16,433 nt of DNA from positions 1,438,364-1,454,796 of the forward strand of contig NZ_GL831112.1 of assembly GCF_000188295.1 (NCBI RefSeq), written 5' to 3'. Positions 15,750 to 16,433 of this stretch are shown one piece after another. Origin of the DNA: Streptococcus vestibularis ATCC 49124. Lineage in GTDB: Bacteria > Bacillota > Bacilli > Lactobacillales > Streptococcaceae. A program made the translations under genes and the position numbers. The notes below the pieces were generated by a model that saw only the letters and a list, made by a program, of their open reading frames with translations, did no database searches and was not told the origin of the DNA. Within the stretch, counting starts at the first letter, position 1. Every line of letters begins with the position of its first letter.

Positions 15750-16433
15750 ATGAATTTTCAACAATGTCGCTATGTTCAGACTATCTCTGAAACAGGCTCA
15801 TTTAGTAAGGCTGCTAAGAAGCTCTTTTTGACACAACCCAATCTTTCAGCATCCATTCGTGATTTAGAGGAAGAACTGGGAGTTCTACTCTTTGAGCGCT
15901 CCAATACGGGAGCCAAACTGACTGATGATGGCCATGATTTTCTCAAATACGCCAAACGTATCCTTGGAGAGCTGGATCTACTAGAAGGACGCTATCGCAA
16001 GTCCTTTAAGAAATCGTTCACTATTGCCAGTCACCACTATGATTTTTTGTCACTTCCTATGGCTCATATTGCCAAACGCTTTCGTAGTGATTATCAAGAA
16101 TTTCAATTAATTGAAACAACAACTAGAAAGATTCTCAAGAGCGTAGAGAGTTTCGAAAGTGACTTGGGGATTATTTACCTTGATGAAGACAATGTCCACA
16201 TCCTAGAGCGCAGTTTCAAACACATGGATTTGACTTTCACCCCACTTGGAGACTTTGAAACCAAGATTTTCTTGGGACGTCAACATCCCTTAGCCAAGAA
16301 AAAATCTCTAAATCTCAAGGATTTAGAGGGATATCCACAAGTCCGTTTTCGTCAGGAAAGCTCTGGAATTCATTTCGACGAGGATCCGCTGGAGGTCCTG
16401 CCTGACCAGCAAGTTATCTACAGTAATGACCGA
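15750..16433 (+). CDS. LysR-type transcriptional regulator (C-terminus outside window)
   Basis: The 228 codons in the window start at ATG 15750-15752, with AAGGGG 7 nt upstream. An in-frame ATG two codons earlier lies too close to that site. Residues 1-60 form the LysR winged helix-turn-helix (FQQCRYVQTISETGSFSKAA, LFLTQPNLSASIRDLEEELG, LFERSN). Residues about 88 onward are the periplasmic-binding-protein-like effector domain (FTIASHHYDFLSLPMAHIAK; SDLGIIYL). In streptococci such proteins (CpsY, CysR, HomR, MetR types) control sulfur amino acid, wall or capsule genes. I cannot assign this one. The neighbouring gene upstream is a pseudogene in the same orientation, so its target is not evident here. 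An operator-like array lies at its promoter. Confidence 0.93.
   Translation, partial: MNFQQCRYVQTISETGSFSKAAKKLFLTQPNLSASIRDLEEELGVLLFERSNTGAKLTDDGHDFLKYAKRILGELDLLEGRYRKSFKKSFTIASHHYDFLSLPMAHIAKRFRSDYQEFQLIETTTRKILKSVESFESDLGIIYLDEDNVHILERSFKHMDLTFTPLGDFETKIFLGRQHPLAKKKSLNLKDLEGYPQVRFRQESSGIHFDEDPLEVLPDQQVIYSNDR

Overview
The window looks like a chromosomal segment of a low-GC Streptococcus, most likely of the salivarius/thermophilus/vestibularis group. The pointers are YSIRK-type signal peptides, a ComX cin-box in front of coiA, a PpmA/PrsA-type foldase next to an O-methyltransferase, and the order coiA-pepF ... O-methyltransferase-prsA-alaS familiar from streptococci. This species call is an inference from gene content. 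Almost everything is on the minus strand; only a decayed CPBP protease gene and a LysR regulator at the right edge are on the plus strand.

Region 1 (1-5260) is an accessory surface locus. Two paralogous YSIRK secreted proteins, built from bacterial SH3 modules (SH3_5 type) and GBS-Bsp-like repeats, flank a small membrane-anchored protein with a DUF6287-like C-terminus. Each of the three genes has its own promoter. The promoter of the leftmost gene carries a perfect WalR/VicR-type direct repeat, which fits a cell-wall-binding product. The larger paralogue (860 aa) is complete and has no LPXTG anchor, so its six SH3 modules are the likely wall anchor.

Region 2 (5280-10196) is housekeeping. alaS has a textbook T-box leader (T-box, antiterminator/terminator, Ala GCU specifier). 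prsA encodes an extracytoplasmic foldase that has lost the usual lipobox and instead has a charged cytoplasmic extension plus one transmembrane helix. Upstream is a TrmR-like O-methyltransferase whose start lies only 7 nt after a TATAAT box and directly behind a terminator.

Region 3 (10209-14512) holds an OFA-family MFS transporter (GTG start, cre-like sequence at the promoter), then the oligoendopeptidase F gene and coiA. coiA and pepF form a translationally coupled late-competence operon driven by an exact TACGAATA cin-box.

Region 4 (14513-15700) is about 1.2 kb without an intact gene. It contains a 61-codon orphan open stretch on the minus strand ending in the hairpin before coiA, about 480 nt in which nothing was recognised, and the recognisable C-terminal half of a CPBP (Abi/CAAX-type) membrane protease gene killed by two stop codons, a frameshift and loss of the catalytic EE pair. 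Region 5 (15651-16433) is a LysR-type regulator, cut by the window edge, with an operator-like TATCAG/CTGATA array at its promoter.

No CRISPR array, tRNA, rRNA or intact insertion sequence was seen. The most interesting items are the tandem SH3/Bsp surface locus with its WalR box, the non-lipidated PrsA, the possibly leaderless methyltransferase, and the decayed segment between coiA and the LysR gene.
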